A stretch of 58,125 nt of DNA, taken from contig KQ959442.1 of NCBI GenBank assembly GCA_001552765.1, forward strand, positions 1 to 58,125. Reading direction: 5' to 3'. The notes under the pieces were generated by a model. It had not been told where the DNA came from. It was given only the letters and a program-made list of their open reading frames with translations, and made no database searches. The position numbers and the translations under genes were made by a program. The stretch comes from Bacteroidales bacterium KA00344. Lineage in GTDB: Bacteria > Bacteroidota > Bacteroidia > Bacteroidales > Bacteroidaceae. Shown one piece after another: positions 1 through 10,500 of this stretch (the stretch's first letter is position 1; each line of letters begins with the position of its first letter).

Positions 1-352
1 TAATAAAGTTTTACCGGACAGCAATAATTTAAAAATAAATTTGCCTTCGTCCGAAATACGCAAAAATTCCGACGGTTTATAAATGCTTGACAATCAGCGT
101 TTTTGAAAAATCGCCCCATATTCTTCTATTTTTCCGCCTGTAATTGAGTATCGAACGGCATGATGACAAAGCTCTAACCGCAGTGTGATAGAGGCTCTTT
201 CGCGTAGCCGATAAGGCCTTATCATACTGTGAGAAGGCCTCAATCGTAGCGCCCTTACAATTTTTGGGAATGTTCGTCCCGGTTTTGACGAAAAAGTGTA
301 TCCCTTTTTGCGCTGGATGACTCGAAAATAATGATCAAAAAAAGGTAATAAT
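1..352 (+). repeat. Dispersed intergenic repeat, copy A
   Basis: This is noncoding DNA, possibly cut by the window edge. The right end (301-352) carries the conserved block that begins CCCTTTTTGCGCTGGATG and ends in GGTAAT. The middle (about 150-250) holds tandem units built on AAGGC and TCGC, such as CGATAAGGCCTTATCATAC. The left part (about 40-75) has the TTCGTCCGAAATACGC block, related to TTCGTTCGAAATTTGCG in copy C. The same order of blocks is seen in copies C and E, and inverted in B. No open frame is shared between copies. Confidence 0.72.
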
Positions 353-578
353 ATTTTATAAAGTGAAGAATAAGAGTGAAGAGTGATGAATAAAAATTAA
401 AGGAAGGATGGAAGAATAAAGAGGGAAGATGGAAATCCCCCAAAAAGGAATTATTCGCATTGTGGACACGAGTGAGTCTAAGTTCAGTCGTGAGTTTAAG
501 AGAAACAGTAGGTCCTTCGGGAATCTACATGTTGGCATAAGGTTTCTGACTTCCTCAATTAACAGAGGAGGTGGCAGT
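353..578. other. Gene-free stretch with polypurine tract
   Basis: Positions about 359-431 are almost only A and G on the plus strand, with a loose repetition of GAAGAATAAGAGTGAAG-like words. The rest (432-578) lies downstream of the minus-strand gene that ends at 579. The short frames here have no recognisable protein and overlap the repeat, so I call no gene. A short CCTC/GAGG inverted repeat near 553-570 is too weak to call a terminator. Confidence 0.4.
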
Positions 579-1370
579 CTATTCCTCTATCTCCTGCAGG
601 GAACGTGCAAAGTTGTGAAAATAGTTGCTGATGGTTTCGAGAGGTGCGTAGACAAAGTATTTCAGACTGCGACGAAGATTGCGTCGGGTCAGGGCAGAGT
701 TGCTCCGAACAAAGCCTGAGCGACTTTGGCGGAAATGCCAGTCCTCTGCGGTGTCGCTGGCGGTGTGGAGCACGGAACGCAGCACAAGGTTGTAGGCAGC
801 AGGTTCCTCGCGTTCGACAAACGGGATTTCGTCTTGTTCGAAATTGAAAACGGCCATGAGCATCGAGCCTTGAAGCTGCGCCATACGGCGGATGTGGAGT
901 TTGGAGAGCCAGCTTTCAAGTTTCACGAAGTCTACTTTGTCGCCTTTGGTGCGCAGATAGCTGCCGAGCTGGATGAGACCGCTGAGCATCATGCCTTTGT
1001 TGAGCATGGTAGATACGTTCTGCACAATGATTTTGAGCACGTCGAGTGAGCCAACGTTTGTGTCTATGGCATGGCGTTCGGCTTTTTCTATTTTCCTGAG
1101 ACGATGGTTGAGCCAGCGGTTGCTCAGCTGTGGGTTGGATGGGGTCTCAGGCGTATCGGCAACCTCTGTGACGAGCTGGGTGGGAATGTTCATCATTTCG
1201 TCGTATTGATGGTGCCTGATCCCCTTTTGCGTAGGAACTTCCACGTGCTGTGCGTGTACCATCTGGTAGAGTCGGTTCCATTTGAAGGCCGACATCGGCT
1301 CCATCGGCTCATATTCGTTGAGTGCGCCCGAACGGAGCAACCGAAAGAAATTACGCGTTATGACATCCAT
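579..1370 (-). CDS. Conserved-looking protein of unknown function
   Basis: I do not recognise this 263-residue protein. It reads as soluble and mainly helical, with no signal peptide and no membrane segment. It is rich in Arg, Leu and Ser, and the last third is strongly basic (runs such as RSGFVRSNSALTRRNLRRS). The ATG at 1370 lies two bases after the stop of the antiporter gene, so both are probably made from one message and translation may be coupled. This is the last gene of a same-strand series lacI, uxaA, nhaC and this gene, but the 190-base gap after uxaA makes a single transcript uncertain. Codon use looks like that of its neighbours. Possible roles include an antiporter accessory protein, but nothing in the sequence supports that directly. 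Confidence 0.7.
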   Translation of the reverse strand: MDVITRNFFRLLRSGALNEYEPMEPMSAFKWNRLYQMVHAQHVEVPTQKGIRHHQYDEMMNIPTQLVTEVADTPETPSNPQLSNRWLNHRLRKIEKAERHAIDTNVGSLDVLKIIVQNVSTMLNKGMMLSGLIQLGSYLRTKGDKVDFVKLESWLSKLHIRRMAQLQGSMLMAVFNFEQDEIPFVEREEPAAYNLVLRSVLHTASDTAEDWHFRQSRSGFVRSNSALTRRNLRRSLKYFVYAPLETISNYFHNFARSLQEIEE

Positions 1371-1372
1371 GC

Positions 1373-2656
1373 TTATGAATACTTTTTAGGGTAACGCATC
1401 AATATGGCTACAATGGCCGAGATGCCGATAGCCATTGGATAATAAAGATAGGGTATGATTTCTATGGGATTGATATGAGCCAGTCCGGCAGCGAGAAGCG
1501 TCTGTGCGCCGTAGGGCAGCAAGCCCTGTACCATGCACGAGAAAGTGTCCAGAATACTGGCACACTTACGGCTATCGACACCATATTTTTTGCTGATTTG
1601 CCTGGCAATGTTGCCCACCGTGAGTATGGCCACCGTGTTGTTGGCGGTGCAGACATTGACGAGGCTGACCAATGCTGCGACGGACAATTCCGCTCCGCGT
1701 TTGCCATGTACCCATGACGTGAGATTCTTGATGATGTAGTTGATGCCGCCGTTGCGCCTGATGATCTCCAGCATGCCTCCGGCCATCATGGCTATGATGA
1801 TGAGTTCGCCCATGCCGGCAACTCCTTTGCCCATAGCTTCGAGCCATGCGAAGAGGTCGTAGCTGTTTCCGGCCATGCCGATGATGCCACACAACACAAT
1901 GCCCATCACCAAGACGCCCAAGACATTGATGCCGAATATGGCGGTGATGAGGACGGCCATATAGGGAATAACCTTCACAAAATCAACATCGGGGATGTGG
2001 GCCGGCGCCTGCATGCCTTTGCCCATGACGGTGTAGATGATGAGCATAAGAATGGCTGCGGGCGCAATGATCCGTACATTGACGCGAAATTTATCACTCA
2101 TTTTGCAGCCTTGCGTCTGGGTGGCAACTACAGTGGTGTCGGAGATAAACGATAGGTTGTCGCCGAAATAGGCTCCGCCCACGATGACGGCGGTCATCAA
2201 GGCCGGACCGCTGCCGGTTTCCTGCGCTATGCCTGCTGCAATGGGTACCAGCGCTACAACTGTACCTACACTAGTGCCGATGGATATGGAGATGAAACAG
2301 GCGGCAACAAAAAGGCCTGCCAGAATCATGTTGGCGGGCAGAATGCTCAATGCCAGGTTTACGGTGGCATCGATAGCCCCCATCTCTTTGGCCGACGCAG
2401 CGAACGCTCCGGCCAACACATAGATCCAAAGCATGAGTATCAGATTGCTTGAGCTTGCCCCTTGCGTATAAACGTCTATGCGCTTTTTCAATGGTCTGCC
2501 GGCAGAGATGGCTATGGCATAGATGCTGGAGATCATGAAAACGACCGTCATGGGCACTTTGTAGAAATCTCCGGCAATGATGCTCAGTCCGAGATACAGG
2601 CCGATGAAAACGAGTAGGGGTGAGAGGGCCATGAGCCCTTTGTTCTTAATGCTCAT
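1373..2656 (-). CDS. nhaC: NhaC-family Na+/H+ antiporter
   Basis: An inner-membrane ion antiporter of about 427 residues that would exchange protons for Na+ (or a related cation or organic ion). The chain is almost wholly hydrophobic, with roughly 10-12 membrane spans. It carries the family stretch GDNLSFISDTTVVATQTQGC in its first half and a second conserved part, NVCTANNTVAILTVG, near the C-terminus. A longer reading frame starts at a TTG at 2698, but the ATG at 2656 gives a normal N-terminus (MSIKNKGLMALSPLLVF), so I chose that. The gene follows uxaA by about 190 bases and is directly followed by the unknown 263-residue gene. NhaC relatives also include malate/lactate antiporters (MleN), so the exact substrate is open. 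Confidence 0.85.
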   Translation of the reverse strand: MSIKNKGLMALSPLLVFIGLYLGLSIIAGDFYKVPMTVVFMISSIYAIAISAGRPLKKRIDVYTQGASSSNLILMLWIYVLAGAFAASAKEMGAIDATVNLALSILPANMILAGLFVAACFISISIGTSVGTVVALVPIAAGIAQETGSGPALMTAVIVGGAYFGDNLSFISDTTVVATQTQGCKMSDKFRVNVRIIAPAAILMLIIYTVMGKGMQAPAHIPDVDFVKVIPYMAVLITAIFGINVLGVLVMGIVLCGIIGMAGNSYDLFAWLEAMGKGVAGMGELIIIAMMAGGMLEIIRRNGGINYIIKNLTSWVHGKRGAELSVAALVSLVNVCTANNTVAILTVGNIARQISKKYGVDSRKCASILDTFSCMVQGLLPYGAQTLLAAGLAHINPIEIIPYLYYPMAIGISAIVAILMRYPKKYS

Positions 2657-2849
2657 AAGTTGGATATTCTGTTTGTACCCAGCAAGAGAATGTATCAAGT
2701 TCTAAGTCCTGTCCGGTCTGGCTGTGACAGCATTGCAAATGCCGAAGAAGCGCGACCGTAGGAATGTTCTGACACACCCTCCTGCCGGTTGGCGGGGCTT
2801 TATTTGCAGCCCCGGTGTTATGATCGTCAGACCGTAGTCTGCGTGCCTG

Positions 2850-4346
2850 TTAAAGCGTTACGCCGCTCTTGAAGATGGCAATCTCCCGATATTCGTTTTC
2901 TTCGTTGCGCGTCTGTTCACCACTGGCAACGGCGATGATCTTGTCGATGAACTTGCGGGTAAGCGCTTGCATGGACACGCCTTTGAGCAGTTCGCCGGCA
3001 TTGAAGTCCATCCAATTGCTTTTGCGGGCGTATATGTCGTTGTTGGTGGAAATCTTCATGGTTGGCACGAAAGTGCCGAACGGAGTCCCCCGACCTGTGG
3101 TGAACAGTACGAGCTGGCATCCGGCAGCTGCCAGAGCGGTGGATGCGACAAGATCGTTGCCGGGTGCGGACAGCAGGTTCAGACCGTGTTCTTTCAGTTG
3201 CTCTCCATATTTCAGTACGCCACTCACAAGTGCATGCCCGCATTTCTGGGTGCATCCCAATGCTTTGTCTTCGAGTGTAGAGATGCCGCCGGCCTTGTTG
3301 CCGGGTGACGGATTCTCGCCAACGGGTTCGCCGTGAGACAGGAAATACTCCTTGAAATCGTTGATCATATCAACGGTTTGGCTGAACAGCGCAGGTGTTT
3401 TGCAACGATTCATCAGAATAGTTTCTGCACCAAACATTTCCGGTACCTCTGTGAGGACGGTTGTTCCGCCCTGCGCAACGAGGAAGTCGGAGAAGCAGCC
3501 CACCAGCGGATTGGCCGTGATGCCGCTGAATCCGTCGCTACCACCACATTTGAGTCCGACACGCAGTTGGCTCAAAGGCACGTCTTCGCGTTTGTCCTGC
3601 TTGGCCACATGATATATTTCGCGCAAGAGTTTCATGCCTTCTTCCAGCTCGTCGCCAACCACCTTTTGGGTGACGAGGAGCTTTATGCGACTCTTGTCGT
3701 AGTTGCCCAGCAGTTCCACAAACTGGCCGGGCTGATTGTTTTCACACCCCAGCGAGAGTACAAGCACGCCGCCGGCATTGGGGTGCTGACAGATGTCGCG
3801 CAATATTTTGCGGGTGTTCTCGTGGTCGTCGCTGAGCTGAGAGCAACCGTAGTTGTGGTTCCATGAGTGTACGGCGTCGATCCCTTCGAGCTTGGTTTCT
3901 TTGGTCAAAGCCTTGACCAGACGGTCGGCAATGCCGTTTACGCAGCCCACGGTGGGCACAATCCATATCTCGTTGCGCACACCTACCTCTCCGTTGGCAC
4001 GTTTGTAGCCCTTGAAAGAGAGGTTTTCGAGAGGAATATCAACGTCTTTGTTTACAGGGTTGTATTGGTATTCAAGTGTGCCGGCGAGGTTGGTCTTGAG
4101 ATTGTTCTCGTTTACCCATTGTCCGGTCTTTAAATCTTCTTTGGCATGACCGATGGGATAACCATATTTAATAATGTCTGTCCCTGCCGTGATGTCGGTT
4201 AGAAGCACCTTGTGCCCTGCCGGTGTGTCTTGCAGAAGGGTGATTTTTTTGCCGTCTACTTCGAGAATTTCACCCTTTGGCAACGGTTTCAGACATACCA
4301 CTACGTTGTCTCTGGGGTTAATCTTAATCATTTTTGATTCGTCCAT
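2850..4346 (-). CDS. uxaA: Altronate dehydratase (UxaA family)
   Basis: Removes water from D-altronate to give 2-keto-3-deoxygluconate in hexuronate (pectin) breakdown; cytoplasmic. The 498 residues have the usual two-part build: an N-terminal SAF-like domain (about 1-100, with PAGHKVLL), then the long galactarate/altronate dehydratase domain. The latter contains GVRNEIWIVPTVGCVN, the Cys and His of HNYGCSQL, LSLGCENNQ and LKCGGSDGFSGITANP. These conserved cysteines fit the iron-dependent family. Length is normal. ATG codons at 4346 and 4331 are both possible starts, and I kept the longer. It lies just downstream of the LacI-type regulator on the same strand, with kdgK and eda divergent beyond. 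Galactarate dehydratase is a related alternative, but the kdgK/eda context favours altronate. Confidence 0.9.
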   Translation of the reverse strand: MDESKMIKINPRDNVVVCLKPLPKGEILEVDGKKITLLQDTPAGHKVLLTDITAGTDIIKYGYPIGHAKEDLKTGQWVNENNLKTNLAGTLEYQYNPVNKDVDIPLENLSFKGYKRANGEVGVRNEIWIVPTVGCVNGIADRLVKALTKETKLEGIDAVHSWNHNYGCSQLSDDHENTRKILRDICQHPNAGGVLVLSLGCENNQPGQFVELLGNYDKSRIKLLVTQKVVGDELEEGMKLLREIYHVAKQDKREDVPLSQLRVGLKCGGSDGFSGITANPLVGCFSDFLVAQGGTTVLTEVPEMFGAETILMNRCKTPALFSQTVDMINDFKEYFLSHGEPVGENPSPGNKAGGISTLEDKALGCTQKCGHALVSGVLKYGEQLKEHGLNLLSAPGNDLVASTALAAAGCQLVLFTTGRGTPFGTFVPTMKISTNNDIYARKSNWMDFNAGELLKGVSMQALTRKFIDKIIAVASGEQTRNEENEYREIAIFKSGVTL

Positions 4347-4414
4347 AGTTTTCGAGTTTTAGTTTGTTTTTGTTTGAATATCGTTTGTATTTATAGTCGG
4401 TGCCATGATGATGG

Positions 4415-5479
4415 CTATAATTGGGTGCGGCGGTAGAAATCTACGTTTTCCTTAGTGAGCAGTTCTATGGGCATATAGTTCACGGGTTGCACTTTCTTTT
4501 TCAGCACGATAGCTTTAAAGAGAGCGTCAATGCAGCAATAGCCCTGTTGATAGGCATGCTGGGCGATAAGGAAAGAAATGCTGCCCTGTTTGAGACATTC
4601 TGCGTTTTTCCCAACCATGTCGTAGCCCATGATCTGCACGTTTCTGCGATTGGTTCTCAGCAGGAAATCACCGACAACATGGGCTTTAGAGCCCAATGTG
4701 ATGCAATGATGGATGTTGGGATGGTCTACGAAAAAGGCCTCAAGCATTTTGTCGTACAACTGTCTTGACTTCTCAACGGGAAGTTCCAATACGTGGATTT
4801 TGATGTGGGGGAAATGGTCGTGCATATAATGTCGGAAGCCCACCTCGCGGTTATCCTGCTGTTTGCTCAGCACTCGCCCGTCCTGAGTGAGTTTCATCAA
4901 CAGGATTTCGGTCTCGTTTCCGGCAATGAGCATTAACATTCTGGCAGCGAAATAGCCGCTGGAAAAAGAATCCTGACCAAAGAATGCCAGTGGTTTCAAG
5001 TCGGGCATATAGGAGTCGAGCATGACGAATGGAATACCTCGGTCGTGCAGTTGGTCTGTAAGCTGACGGGTGTTGTCCAGATCTGTCGGAACAATGACTA
5101 CACCGTCGGGCTGGGATTCCAGACATTTTTGTGAGGCCTCCGAGAAAGATGCGTCATCGAAACGCTCATAATAGATGAAATGGGTCATGATGTGGAAGTC
5201 GCGCATGGACTCCTGTGCCATTCTTACACCTTCTTCTATTTCTTCCCAATATGTAACTTGTTCGTGGGCAGGAATGAGGACTTGGAATGTGTATGAACGG
5301 TTGTATGCCAAGGCAGAGGCATACATATTGGGTTGATAGTTCATTTCTTCCAAAGCTTTCTCTACTTTTATCCTGGCCTTGGGCGATACGTTGGGCCGTT
5401 TGTGTAGCACCCTATCTACGGTCCCAACAGAGACACCGGCTCGTTGAGCAATATCCTTGATTCTAATTTTGTCTCCCAT
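4415..5479 (-). CDS. LacI-family transcriptional regulator
   Basis: A DNA-binding regulator of 354 residues. The N-terminal helix-turn-helix reads [20 protein letters not shown], followed by the hinge region ([10 protein letters not shown]). The rest is a periplasmic-binding-protein-like ligand domain that should sense a sugar acid. The reading frame opens further upstream at 5512, but that part (LFLQSYYTL) precedes the HTH without homology to it, and ATG 5479 gives the usual LacI start. A -7 type motif lies at 5501-5508 on this strand, which also fits the shorter start. The gene faces away from kdgK and precedes uxaA, so the simplest reading is control of the 2-keto-3-deoxygluconate genes (inference). 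The [12 protein letters not shown] stretch is typical of Bacteroidota members of the family. Confidence 0.9.
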   Translation of the reverse strand: MGDKIRIKDIAQRAGVSVGTVDRVLHKRPNVSPKARIKVEKALEEMNYQPNMYASALAYNRSYTFQVLIPAHEQVTYWEEIEEGVRMAQESMRDFHIMTHFIYYERFDDASFSEASQKCLESQPDGVVIVPTDLDNTRQLTDQLHDRGIPFVMLDSYMPDLKPLAFFGQDSFSSGYFAARMLMLIAGNETEILLMKLTQDGRVLSKQQDNREVGFRHYMHDHFPHIKIHVLELPVEKSRQLYDKMLEAFFVDHPNIHHCITLGSKAHVVGDFLLRTNRRNVQIMGYDMVGKNAECLKQGSISFLIAQHAYQQGYCCIDALFKAIVLKKKVQPVNYMPIELLTKENVDFYRRTQL

Positions 5480-5500
5480 TGTTAATGTATAATAACTTTG

Positions 5501-5508
5501 CAAAAATA
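5501..5508 (-). promoter_or_regulatory. Bacteroidota -7 motif for the lacI-type gene
   Basis: TATTTTTG on the minus strand matches the TAnnTTTG -7 consensus of Bacteroidota and ends 22 bases before the chosen ATG at 5479. No clear TTTG -33 box is seen. Confidence 0.5.
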
Positions 5509-5603
5509 ACAATTAAACTTGAATTTGACAGACAGAATGTCTATATATTTAATCAGAAGGTATGTTTTCGTGATTTTATACCTATTATTTGAAAAATATT
5601 TTC

Positions 5604-5611
5604 TATTTTTG
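5604..5611 (+). promoter_or_regulatory. Bacteroidota -7 motif for kdgK-eda
   Basis: TATTTTTG, 60 bases before the kdgK ATG. A TTTG at 5588-5591 is too close (12 bases) for a standard -33 box. The 190-base divergent region between the regulator and kdgK should also hold the operator, but I could not identify a convincing palindrome. Confidence 0.5.
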
Positions 5612-5671
5612 CCAGTGTAAACAAAAAAATTAATCTATAAACAACAAACAATTTAAAATTAAATCAGAAAA

Positions 5672-6694
5672 ATGGCAAAGATTGTAACATTAGGTGAAAT
5701 TATGCTACGTTTGTCTCCGGAAGGCAATGACCGTTTTATTCAGGCAAATCATTTCCGCATCATTCCCGGGGGTGGCGAAGCCAACGTTGCAGTGAGCGTG
5801 GCTAACTATGGCCATGAAGCATACTTTGTGAGCAAACTACCGGAACATGAAATTGGACAGATTGCTGTGAACGCTCTGCGTCGCTATGGCGTAAACACGC
5901 AGTTTATCGCACGTGGTGGAGAGCGTGTGGGGCTTTATTATGCAGAAACCGGAGCTTCGATGCGCCCTTCAAAAGTAGTATATGACCGTGCACACAGCTC
6001 TATTGCGGAAGCTGACGCATCCGACTTTGACTTCGACGCTATCATGGAGGGAGCCAGTTGGTTTCATTGGAGCGGCATTACTCCCGCCATATCAGACAAG
6101 GCTGCTGAACTAACCAAACTGGCTTGTGAAGCAGCCAAACGGCATGGCGTTACGGTTTCGGTGGATTTGAATTTCCGCAAGAAATTATGGACATCAGAGA
6201 AAGCAATCTCTATCATGCGTCCCTTGATGAAATATGTAGATGTGTGTATCGGTAATGAAGAAGACGCCCATCTTTGCTTGGGCTTCAAGCCGGATGCTGA
6301 TGTAGAAGGTGGCAAGACCGATGCAAGTGGATATTACAACATCTTCAAGGGCATGATGAAGGAATTTGGATTCAAGTATGTTGCTTCTACGTTGCGGGAG
6401 TCTTTCTCTGCTACGCATAACGGATGGAAGGCGCTGATCTATGATGGCAAGGATTTCTATGAAAGCAAACGTTACGACGTGAATCCGATTATTGACCGTG
6501 TAGGCGGCGGCGATTCTTTCTCGGGTGGCCTTATTCATGGACTGCTCACGAAGAAAACGCAGGGCGAAGCACTCGAATTTGCAGTGGCAGCTTCGGCTTT
6601 GAAGCATACCATTCCCGGCGATTTCAACCTTGTCAGTGTAGATGAGGTGGAGAGTTTAGCAAGTGGAAATGCTAACGGACGAGTTCAGAGATAG
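5672..6694 (+). CDS. kdgK: 2-keto-3-deoxygluconate kinase (PfkB family)
   Basis: Phosphorylates 2-keto-3-deoxygluconate to KDPG with ATP, in the cytoplasm. The 340-residue PfkB/ribokinase fold shows the N-terminal substrate-site glycines ([12 protein letters not shown], about 32-42) and the C-terminal signature [12 protein letters not shown] (275-286), with Asp281 as the likely catalytic base. Start ATG 5672 has the beta-strand [14 protein letters not shown] typical of the family. The eda gene follows after 26 bases, so the two steps are made together. The divergent LacI-type gene is the obvious regulator. Other PfkB sugar kinases look similar; the aldolase next door makes KdgK the best assignment. 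Confidence 0.92.
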   Translation: MAKIVTLGEIMLRLSPEGNDRFIQANHFRIIPGGGEANVAVSVANYGHEAYFVSKLPEHEIGQIAVNALRRYGVNTQFIARGGERVGLYYAETGASMRPSKVVYDRAHSSIAEADASDFDFDAIMEGASWFHWSGITPAISDKAAELTKLACEAAKRHGVTVSVDLNFRKKLWTSEKAISIMRPLMKYVDVCIGNEEDAHLCLGFKPDADVEGGKTDASGYYNIFKGMMKEFGFKYVASTLRESFSATHNGWKALIYDGKDFYESKRYDVNPIIDRVGGGDSFSGGLIHGLLTKKTQGEALEFAVAASALKHTIPGDFNLVSVDEVESLASGNANGRVQR

Positions 6695-6720
6695 AAATAC
6701 AACATGAGAAAACAATTATA

Positions 6721-7392
6721 ATGGCAAAATTTAACAAGATACAGGTCATAGAAGCCATGAAAGAAACGGGTATGGTGCCCGTGTTCTTCAATAAGGACTT
6801 GGAGGTATGCAAAAACGTAATCAAGGCATGCTACGAAGGTGGTGTGCGCGTGTTTGAGTTTACCAATCGTGGCGATTTCGCTCATGAGATATTCGGAGAA
6901 CTGGTGAAATGGGCGGACAAGGAGTGCCCGGAATTGATACTTGGAGCAGGAACGGTGGTGGATGCCGCAACGGCTGCACTCTACCTTCAACTGGGGTCCA
7001 ACTTCATTGTCGGGCCAAACTTCGTGCCGGAGATAGCGTCTGTATGCAACCGCAGGTTGGTTCCCTATTCTCCGGGATGTGGTAGCGTAACGGAAATCAG
7101 CAATGCGCAGGCTATGGGATGCGACGTCACCAAGGTGTTCCCGGCCGGGAACGTTGGTGGTCCATCGTTTGTGAAGAATGTGCTTGGACCGCTGCGCTGG
7201 TCTAACATCATGGTGACGGGTGCGGTTTCTCCGGACAAGGAAAACCTGACAGCATGGATGCAGGCCGGTGTACTCTGTGTGGGCATGGGGTCGAAGCTAT
7301 TTCCGAAGGACGTGATTGCTGCCGGCAATTGGAAATCGATAACCGATAAGTGCGAGGAAGCCTTGGGATATATCAAGGCTGCTCGGGCTTAG
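6721..7392 (+). CDS. eda: KDPG aldolase
   Basis: Cleaves 2-keto-3-deoxy-6-phosphogluconate into pyruvate and glyceraldehyde 3-phosphate, the last step of the hexuronate pathway. This is a class I aldolase of 223 residues. The catalytic Glu is at 46 (FEFTNR), Arg50 lies in the phosphate/substrate loop, and the Schiff-base Lys is Lys138 in [14 protein letters not shown], by comparison with E. coli Eda (Glu45, Lys133). The substrate loop [13 protein letters not shown] differs slightly from the enterobacterial PGVATPTE form, as is common in Bacteroidota. It is followed by a good terminator, so kdgK-eda is a two-gene unit. The enzyme may also act on 4-hydroxy-2-oxoglutarate. Confidence 0.92.
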   Translation: MAKFNKIQVIEAMKETGMVPVFFNKDLEVCKNVIKACYEGGVRVFEFTNRGDFAHEIFGELVKWADKECPELILGAGTVVDAATAALYLQLGSNFIVGPNFVPEIASVCNRRLVPYSPGCGSVTEISNAQAMGCDVTKVFPAGNVGGPSFVKNVLGPLRWSNIMVTGAVSPDKENLTAWMQAGVLCVGMGSKLFPKDVIAAGNWKSITDKCEEALGYIKAARA

Positions 7393-7409
7393 TCGTTGTA
7401 TGATACCGG

Positions 7410-7466
7410 ATCACGGATTAGAGAATGAGGAGGTAATGCAATTTGTTCTTTAGTCCGTGATTTTAC
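7410..7466 (+). terminator. Terminator after eda
   Basis: A 16-base stem (ATCACGGATTAGAGAA at 7410-7425, paired with 7446-7461 with two G-U pairs), a loop of about 20 bases, then TTTT. It ends the kdgK-eda unit before the TTG start of the next gene. Confidence 0.65.
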
Positions 7467-7505
7467 AATTTACATAGATACAATTTATTAATATTATTGT
7501 AATCG

Positions 7506-10500
7506 TTGCGGACGAGTAAGGTAATTTGGATTTGGATAGCGACAATTGTCACTGTCGTGATATCAGCTTGTGAACGCCATGATACGAGTCGCATTGACAA
7601 GCTGAACGAATTATCTTATGCCCAACACTATCGTAACCTTGACTCCACCCAATATTATGCTAAAGAGAGTCTGCTTTTAGCAGACAGCTGTGGGGTAGAC
7701 GGAGCAGAGTCTCTAAACCACTTAGCGTTTGTCAGTATTGCCAAAATGCAGTATGACCAAGCGTCGGTTTTGTTGAAGGAAGTGCACCGCAGGACCAACA
7801 ATCAGGTGGAACTTCTCATTGCTGATATACAGATGATGAGGCTGTGTCAGCGTTGGTCCAGAAACAGAGATTTTTATAATTATAAAGAGAGTGCGGAGCG
7901 GCGACTCCGACGAATTGTCGATGAGGCGGACGATTTGTCTACTCATCAGAAGAAAAGACTTTTTTACGCTCAGTCAGAGCTGAGTATCGTCACATCCACA
8001 TATTTGTATTACGTCGGCCTTATACAAGAATCGGCTGAGGCATTGAGCAGAATAGACCCCAATGGTACCATTCTGCAGGATATGCCACAGCAGTTGAGTT
8101 ATTGGTATAATATTGGTGCAGGAGGAATTGTCACGGGCGGCAGCCCGGAAGAAATCGTACAGGTAGAATTTGATTATCTGACGCGGTGCTACCTCATGGC
8201 GAGAGAGCACGGCTATCCGTTTTGGGAAGCCCAAGCCATGCAGGGCATGAGTGAACACTTACAAGAAACCGCATTCCGGGACAAATTGATTTATGATAAT
8301 CTGCCGACAATGAAATACATCAACAAGGATCAGATGCCCGATAGTTTATTGGCAGGCTATTTGGCACAGCGGGCCTATGATATATTCGTGGAATATGGAG
8401 ACGTTTACCAGACGGCAGGCGCCAACCGAACACTGGCGGAATGTTTTTGGCAGATTAAGGATTATCAGTCTGCGTTGGCTTGTCTGCATAGGGCACTGAA
8501 TGCCAACAAAGCCATCAATCAGGCCCCTGACCTCGTGGCTTCTATCCGTGAACAGCTGAGTTTGCTGTATTCGGCGGTTGATGACAAGGTGAATAGTGAC
8601 CGAAACCGAAACCTATACTTGGATTTACAGGAGGAAACCCGCCAAGACAGGCAGTTGGAAGCACGCGCAGAGCAATTAAGAAAATCGTCCAAGCAGCTTA
8701 ACATGATGCTTACTGCCGTTATCGTCATGATCATTCTGGTGACGGTTTTATTATTTGTTTTCGATTTCCTAAGGCGTCGAAGCGAGGCTCGTTTTTCACT
8801 CGACACCTTGTTGGAACCCTTGAAACAATGGCGGAAAGGGAATGAGGAATTAATAGAAAAGCACCACGAAGAATACGAGAAAGTGCAGGAACAGACCAAT
8901 GTGGTGAATCTGCATTTACGGCAGAACAAGCGTAAAAATGCGGAGCAAAGAGCAAAAGTCCAGTTGGCGAACGACGTAATGCCGCTCATTAATCGTGTGG
9001 TGAATGAGGTGACACGACTACAGACGAGACACGATTCCGATGAAATGAAGCAAAAGCGATATCAGTATATCGCGGAATTGACGGACACTATAAACGATTA
9101 CAACAACGTTCTGACACAGTGGATACAGATGCGTCAGGGAGAGGTGAGCCTGAAAATAGAGAGTTTCCCGTTGCAGATGCTTTTCGATATCGTCTCTCGC
9201 GGCAGTATGAATTATAAGTTAAAAGGCGTTTGTCTTGAGGTGGAGCCGACAGCGTGTGTGGTGAAAGCGGACAAAACTTTAACCCTTTTCATGATCAACA
9301 CAATTGCTGACAATGCAAGAAAGTTTACGCCGGAAGGTGGGATGGTGAAGATTGGAGCATCGGAGCATGATGATTATGTGGAGATAAGCGTCAGGGATAA
9401 CGGTTGCGGGATGGGCAAAGAGCAGCTGGAACATATCTTTGACCGGACGTATACAGGGGGACACGGGTTTGGCTTGAAGAACTGCAAGGGCATCATAGAA
9501 AAGTATAAGAAGATAAGCCGCGTGTTCAGAGTGTGCTCTATCAATGCGGAGAGTGAGCTTGGCAAGGGAACACATCTGTTTTTCCGCCTGCCCAAGGGCA
9601 TTGTCCGCCTTGTTGTTATGGCCTTGATGGCGACGTGTGCTTCGTTGCTGTCTCCATGTATGGCGGCACAGTTGTTTGCGTCCTATGATGCCGGCACTGA
9701 TTTTTCACAGAGGGCACCGCTTAAGAGAAACGCGGCGAGCAAAGCGTCACATTATGCAGACAGCGCCTATTTCTCAAACATCAACGGCACGTATCAGACG
9801 ACATTGAGATATGCGGACAGCTGCCATAAGTATTTGAACCCCTCAGACACAGCCATTCTCATGGATATAAGCAACGAGACAGCGGTTGCTGCCTTGGCCT
9901 TGCACCAATGGGATGTGTATGAGAAAAACAATAAAATTTATACCCGTCTGTTTCGTGAGGCCAGTGCGGATAAGTCCCTGCCGGATTATGTCAGGGCGAT
10001 GCAGAAAAGCGAAACCAACAAAAATGTTGCGATAGTCTTGTTAGTATTGTTATTGGCAGTTATTTTCCCGGCATATTATTTCTTGTATTATCGCTACAGA
10101 CTCGATTACCAGTTCTGCATAGACCGCATTAACTCCATGAACAAGCTGCTCCTCCGGAATATGTCTGATGAGGAAAAACTTGAGGGAATAGAGCGGTTGG
10201 GAGATTTTCACAATTTCAACCTGTCGAGCGAAAAACAGGAAAGTCTGCAAGTCATCGTAAACCAGATCAGATCGGCGCTGCAGACGTCTATCAACAATGC
10301 GTCTGCTCAGGAAACATCGATCGAACTTGCCACAGATGAACTCAGGAGGTTGCAAATGGACAACGACCAACTGCACGTGTCTAATAGTGTGTTGGACAAC
10401 TGTTTGTCTGCATTAAAACACGAAACCATGTATTACCCGTCTCGAATACGACAATTGGTCAACGAGACGGACGTTAATCTGGATGGGATAGCCGAGTTGG

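Noticed and set aside
2793..2814. GGGGCT/AGCCCC hairpin as terminator of uxaA
   Set aside because: The stem is only six bases with no T run on either strand.
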